Program-made: the position numbers and the translations under genes
From: RGIG6353 sp045594565
Lineage (GTDB): Bacteria; Bacillota; Clostridia; Oscillospirales; SIG627
Assembly: GCA_045594565.1 (NCBI GenBank)
Contig: JAZNYT010000056.1
Span: forward strand, 1-10,253
Direction: 5' to 3'
DNA length: 10,253 bases
Shown here: positions 7,901-10,253 of the stretch, one piece after another
Position numbering within the stretch: position 1 is the stretch's first letter
How the letters are laid out: each line of letters starts with the position of its first letter
Notes under the pieces: model-generated
The model's database searches: none
The model's input: only the letters and a program-made list of their open reading frames with translations
Told to the model about the DNA's origin: nothing

Positions 7901-9583
7901 GCCGAATACGTTCGTAATATGTGTCTTATCGATAGTATCGGCAGTTGCAAGAAGGGAGAGCATTCTGTTGATAACGGTAACAACCTCAGCACGAGTGATT
8001 GTAGCATCGGGCTTGAACGTGCCGTCAGCATAACCGTTTACAAGACCCGCAGCCGCACCTGCAACGATTGCATCGTAGTACTTGTGAGTTTCGGGAACGT
8101 CTGTGAACTTTATTGACTCTGTTGCCGCAAGGTCTGATGCAAAGTAAGCAAGCTCAACGAACTCTGCTCTTGTTATCTGCTGGTCGGGGAAGTATTTGTC
8201 AGAATCGTTTGTGAAGTAGAAGCCCATTGTGTCAAGGTATGCGATAGCATCGTATGCCCAGTGGCCTTCAACGTCGGTAAACTTAGTGGTGTTACCCTTG
8301 GGAAGCTCCTGTGTACCTGCAAGAAGTCTTGCAAATATGGTGGATGCTTCAGCCTTTGTCATATTAGCGTTGGGCTTGAAGATGTTACCTGCATAACCGT
8401 TGATGTATGCCTTGTTAGCACCGTTAGCCTGAGCGGGAGCCTTGGGAAGAAGTGTAACGGGGTCAGGCTCGGGAAGGTCGGAAAGCTTGAGGTTTACAAC
8501 AACCTTTGACTCTTCGATATAAGCACCAACCTTGTTTTCGTAAGGAACGGCATATCTGAGGTCGAGAGTTGCATCTGCCTCGGAGAATTTAGCAAGAACA
8601 GGGAATGCACCTGCAGCGCTGTAGCCGTCGATGAGGTTAGCAAGAACGGAAACTGTCTCGTAGCCTCTGGGGTTCTTGAACTTTGTTACAACGATATCCT
8701 TACCGGGTATAGCATTAGCTGACATTACCATAACGATATTGTCGAACTGAGAAATAGCGTAGTTCCAAATCTGCTCACCGTCGAAGGGCTTACCGGTCCA
8801 TACCATGTTGGTATTCATGGTGGAGTTACCCTTTACAGGAGCAGTACCGTATGTATAAACGGTGGGGTCGTACTGAGTGAACATTGCACCGTTCTTATCA
8901 ACGAAGGATGTTGTATATACGAATGCTCTCTTGTCAACGTGTGTAGCGTTGAGAGTCTTGAACCAGTCAAGAACTGCAATCTGAGGATATGCTTCAAGGT
9001 TGTAAACCACGTACTTGGTGTTGCCTTCTTTTACGATGGCAGCAAAGTTGTTGTTATCATATGACTCGATTTCAACTTCGAGAGAACCGCCGTTGTAGTC
9101 CTCTGCACCGAAATGGTTTGCAACGAAGTTATTACGAACAAGACCGCTTGAATAGTAGTCGTTCATATGAAGCGTGATACCGTAAGGAACGTTCACTTCC
9201 GTAAGAAGGGAAGCGTAGTCCTTCAGAGTGGTATACTCTTTAATGAGCACCTTGTCTGCGTCGTTTCTTTCGATAACTGTGTTTATACTGTTACCACAGT
9301 TACCGTAAGTGTGGTTTGAGCCGGAAGAAAGATTTCCGACAAATCCAACGTACTTAATGTTGTACTTGTCTGCATAGTCAACGAGCCAGTAGCAAGCGTC
9401 TTCAAGGGGCTGGGGATTAGCCAAATCACCGATGAAGGGCTTTACGCCGTTAAAACTTGCAAGTACAATTTCATCGTCTGCTACGTAGTCGTCTTCAAAG
9501 GGCACGTATCCTGCAACGGATGCAGCCGAGAGAAGAGTCGCAATAGCCATGATGGATAAAATGGTTGCGAGTAATTTTTTCAT
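4985..9583 (-). CDS. 1532-residue secreted SLH-domain protein: degenerate phosphoesterase domain plus glycoside-hydrolase-like barrel
   Basis: The start is ATG at 9583, with AAGGAG (9592-9597) 8 bases upstream; the stop is TAA. A signal peptide (MKKLL, hydrophobic core, likely cleavage after SVA, residue 24) sends it out of the cell. Residues about 37-365 follow the layout of calcineurin-like phosphoesterases but lack the metal ligands: GNL (83-85) for GD, HMND (139-142) for GNHD, TTS (224-226) for TH, SANAI (288-292) for GHxH. Residues about 391-580 hold three SLH motifs (TKAE, ITRAE, ITRAE) and a final half motif with IEGHWAEYQIL. A beta-sandwich (about 590-790) precedes a TIM-type barrel with LDLHQG (832-837), GLHTYSS (883-889), YLDGLE (1029-1034) and IMED (1065-1068), interrupted by a phage-tail-like insert (948-993). 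A jelly-roll module (about 1254-1405) and a terminal beta module (about 1410-1532) end the protein. There is no LPxTG or C-terminal membrane segment, so the SLH block is the likely wall anchor. Glycan hydrolysis is inference. The gene is monocistronic by promoter and terminator. Confidence 0.93.
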   Translation of the reverse strand: MKKLLATILSIMAIATLLSAASVAGYVPFEDDYVADDEIVLASFNGVKPFIGDLANPQPLEDACYWLVDYADKYNIKYVGFVGNLSSGSNHTYGNCGNSINTVIERNDADKVLIKEYTTLKDYASLLTEVNVPYGITLHMNDYYSSGLVRNNFVANHFGAEDYNGGSLEVEIESYDNNNFAAIVKEGNTKYVVYNLEAYPQIAVLDWFKTLNATHVDKRAFVYTTSFVDKNGAMFTQYDPTVYTYGTAPVKGNSTMNTNMVWTGKPFDGEQIWNYAISQFDNIVMVMSANAIPGKDIVVTKFKNPRGYETVSVLANLIDGYSAAGAFPVLAKFSEADATLDLRYAVPYENKVGAYIEESKVVVNLKLSDLPEPDPVTLLPKAPAQANGANKAYINGYAGNIFKPNANMTKAEASTIFARLLAGTQELPKGNTTKFTDVEGHWAYDAIAYLDTMGFYFTNDSDKYFPDQQITRAEFVELAYFASDLAATESIKFTDVPETHKYYDAIVAGAAAGLVNGYADGTFKPDATITRAEVVTVINRMLSLLATADTIDKTHITNVFGDIEGHWAEYQILMASNNNVHGKSFYSINPDIFTENATTISFENKHIRVTLNKKNGKVDSVIYIPTGENVLATNSSPWFAFANAASGALLEPTKLEVVDGRLKFTFKGGFEAYFIIDVKDNYFTVELDSNISKALSKITFGRIDFNYEASEDPKSYRASNLLMDTRANQLAAPGGYTSLVGAFTYTTIGFDTMGVKVGIAFSLFEEHMKIMQEVVLAVDPEKGIRSTRGGPFTYEEENKDLFYDYGIISSNFGYYNVDQVIETATKYSVNQLDLHQGNMFVQGDFNFISARNEMEKVTGKYIDGATFKERISDPIHAAGLQLGLHTYSSVVSSSAKSIITDPKWQKQIQYHENTFTLRGDLTKTRTNVKTYEDASGVKCEGMPYGGYDTSYILIDEEIIQIQQGTTSGFLNCKRGMFGTKPERHSDGAEIRQLQGHYGGFQPIPGSELFWHIGELTAKAYNEADFDCIYLDGLESFIHWVPSEYQYYYYAEFYRTVLSNCIKTPIMEDSAGIRHNWPARGRGGATDSATKAIKTHTIGHSKSGQTMKRERNYTATLGWFNFDPDGGVEYKNTIQKTMFHDELDHMGSIGIANNFSNVDNSFGGLIRDESQLKTRHADNYMYYSVYSRLRKAGYFSEEVKNQLLNGNYEYKLFKQADGTYAFYEMSYIYNIVFDTADKRYVTGEGNNPFDSQTPFIRIEQRYSTNSENEVLVLEMDETKEISTLKGKKSLSTPVDVSKHYAFKVNVLGNGSSTGGVMISITSPTSSEKGRTDYYIPTSHTGWREFILIDADNVEHPGARFSDLNYTWNIYESYRANPDRSKVNQVQISVTGDVAGVKMDDIKAYTAIDAPAKNPSVTIGGNTITFNTEIHSGEFIEFYPETGKAYLNYYDNIYNEETGKWTSCVAHTKEITYTGSVSAPAGKVSYTYSAESTTGAVLRAKVKLGFYGAVIANPADWVAPEVDMGGATLDIIIR

Positions 9584-9623
9584 CTCTTAATCTCCTTATA
9601 AAAAAATTTATTTATCCTAGTTT

Positions 9624-9652
9624 ATTTTACTTGACACGCTTATAAAAGTCAA
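9624..9652 (-). promoter_or_regulatory. Sigma-A type promoter of the 1532-residue SLH gene
   Basis: On the minus strand the -35 box is TTGACT (9647-9652). The spacer is exactly 17 bases and the -10 box is TAAAAT (9624-9629), identical to the -10 of acpP. Transcription should start near 9617, about 34 bases before the ATG. An inverted repeat TTGAC-N12-GTCAA (9631-9652) covers the -35 box and most of the spacer and could be an operator, but it may be fortuitous. Confidence 0.8.
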
Positions 9653-9659
9653 TACAGTT

Positions 9660-9971
9660 TTAGCAAAACGAGAACATATTTTTGCGTATATATGTACAAA
9701 TTTCACAAAAACTAAATAAACTTTTTATAATTTAAAAAATTTTTGTTTTTGAAAACATATTTACAATAAAAAGCTTGTGCTTTAATATCAGTTGTTTCGG
9801 GATACAATAATATCGACTATATTATGATATTGAAGAAAATCATACTCTCCAAAATCGTTTCATGTGTATCGGGCATGGCTTTTCTCATATACATATTGTG
9901 AATAAAAGGTCAAAATGCCTATAACTGATTTTTGAAATTTTAAAAATAAGCTTTTTAAACTAAAAAAACTA
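9660..9971. other. AT-rich intergenic spacer between divergent transcription units
   Basis: About 310 bases separate the minus-strand SLH gene and its promoter from the plus-strand tRNA promoter. The stretch is very rich in A and T with many homopolymer runs. The only things seen are a weak AAAGC-TTGT-GCTTT hairpin (9770-9783) and a 25-codon hydrophobic frame at 9824-9901 on the plus strand that lacks a Shine-Dalgarno site. I see no convincing gene. It may hold regulatory or curved DNA upstream of the SLH promoter. Confidence 0.6.
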
Positions 9972-10000
9972 TTGACTTTTTGATTTTTATTTGATATAAT
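9972..10000 (+). promoter_or_regulatory. Sigma-A promoter of tRNA-Ser
   Basis: The -35 box is TTGACT (9972-9977), the spacer is 17 bases, and the -10 box is a perfect TATAAT (9995-10000) preceded by TGA, an extended -10. The predicted start near 10007 gives a leader of about 19 bases before the mature tRNA. This is the strongest promoter in the window, as expected for a stable RNA gene. Confidence 0.9.
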
Positions 10001-10025
10001 CTACAGGTCAGCAAAAAAAGCATAC

Positions 10026-10117
10026 GGAAAGGTGGCTGAGCTGGTCTAAGGCGCACGACTGGAAATCGTGTGTCGGCTAATACCCGACCGAGGGTTCGAA
10101 TCCCTCCCTTTCCGCCA
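10026..10117 (+). tRNA. tRNA-Ser with anticodon GGA
   Basis: The acceptor stem is GGAAAGG (10026-10032) paired with CCTTTCC (10107-10113), with discriminator G10114 and an encoded CCA (10115-10117). The anticodon stem CACGA/TCGTG (10054-10058, 10066-10070) encloses loop CTGGAAA with anticodon GGA at 10061-10063, which reads UCC and UCU serine codons. A long variable arm with a GTCGG/CCGAC stem (about 10071-10089) marks a class II tRNA. The T arm is GAGGG-TTCGAAT-CCCTC (10090-10106). All elements are intact, so it should be functional. It is transcribed alone, divergently from the large SLH genes. Confidence 0.98.
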
Positions 10118-10159
10118 AACAAAGACGGTATCCCATTTGGGATACCTTCTTTGTTTTTT
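10118..10159 (+). terminator. Intrinsic terminator of tRNA-Ser
   Basis: GGTATCCC-ATTT-GGGATACC (10127-10146) forms a perfect 8-bp stem. It is extended across a single C/T mismatch by AACAAAGA/TCTTTGTT (10118-10125, 10148-10155). The stem runs into a T tract (10154-10159). It begins directly after the CCA end of the tRNA. Confidence 0.95.
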
Positions 10160-10253
10160 GTGTGGATCGAGAGGATTCGAACGGGTCGGTAGTGAATGAC
10201 TGCCAGTGGCAGTCAGAGCCGACCCTGACCGAGCGCGTAGGTCGCGCGAGACC
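10160..10253. repeat. GC-rich, self-complementary segment of unknown nature, running off the right edge
   Basis: This segment is about 62% G+C (58 of the 93 bases 10161-10253), against strongly AT-rich spacer DNA elsewhere. It contains a nested palindrome: outer arms GGGTCGG (10183-10189) and CCGACCC (10219-10225), inner arms TGACTGCC (10197-10204) and GGCAGTCA (10208-10215) with a 3-base loop. A further GGTC-GCGCGA-GACC hairpin closes at the window end. The minus strand contains GTTCGAATCC, like a tRNA T arm, but the flanking bases cannot pair as a T stem, so it is not an intact tRNA. No coding frame is convincing. It may be the edge of a dispersed repeat or a structured RNA. Confidence 0.45.

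Noticed and set aside
9824..9901. 25-codon plus-strand frame encoding a hydrophobic peptide (starts MILKKIILSK)
   Set aside because: It resembles a small membrane peptide, but no Shine-Dalgarno site or clear promoter precedes it and the AT-rich context makes such frames likely by chance.
10160..10190. Possible second tRNA on the minus strand, suggested by GTTCGAATCC
   Set aside because: The bases on either side of the loop do not pair as a T stem, and no acceptor or anticodon arm can be found in the visible sequence.

Overview
The window looks like chromosomal DNA from a Gram-positive, low-to-mid GC anaerobe, most plausibly a member of the Clostridia (Firmicutes). The evidence is purine-rich Shine-Dalgarno sites (AGGAGG, AAGGAG), near-consensus sigma-A promoters with 17-base spacers, very AT-rich intergenic DNA, intrinsic terminators with U-tracts, a tRNA with an encoded CCA end, and secreted proteins carrying S-layer homology (SLH) domains. 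Species or genus cannot be fixed from the sequence alone. Both stop codons seen (TAA, TAG) fit the standard code.

Almost all of it, about 1 to 9583, is read on the minus strand. From upstream to downstream in the direction of transcription these are: (i) a 1532-residue secreted SLH protein (4985-9583) with its own promoter (9624-9652) and an intrinsic terminator (4919-4950); (ii) a 75-residue acyl carrier protein (4558-4785) with its own strong promoter (4826-4854); (iii) a second giant secreted SLH protein (1-4503), cut by the left window edge only some 20 codons before its expected stop. No terminator separates acpP from this last gene, so the two are probably co-transcribed. On the plus strand at the right end are a tRNA-Ser(GGA) with promoter and terminator, and then a GC-rich, strongly self-complementary segment that runs off the edge.

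The two giants are tandem paralogues. From the SLH block to the C-terminus they align throughout: three SLH motifs, a beta-sandwich, a (beta/alpha)-barrel resembling a glycoside hydrolase, a jelly-roll module and a terminal beta module. Their N-terminal domains, before the SLH block, are unrelated. In the 1532-residue protein that domain reads as a calcineurin-like phosphoesterase fold that has lost every metal ligand. In the other it is an unrecognised domain with two His-x-His pairs. Both barrels carry an insert resembling a motif common in phage tail and receptor-binding proteins. The simplest reading is a pair of cell-wall-tethered, glycan-directed surface proteins with an exchanged outer domain. 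The family assignment of the barrel and any cooperation between the two proteins are inference.
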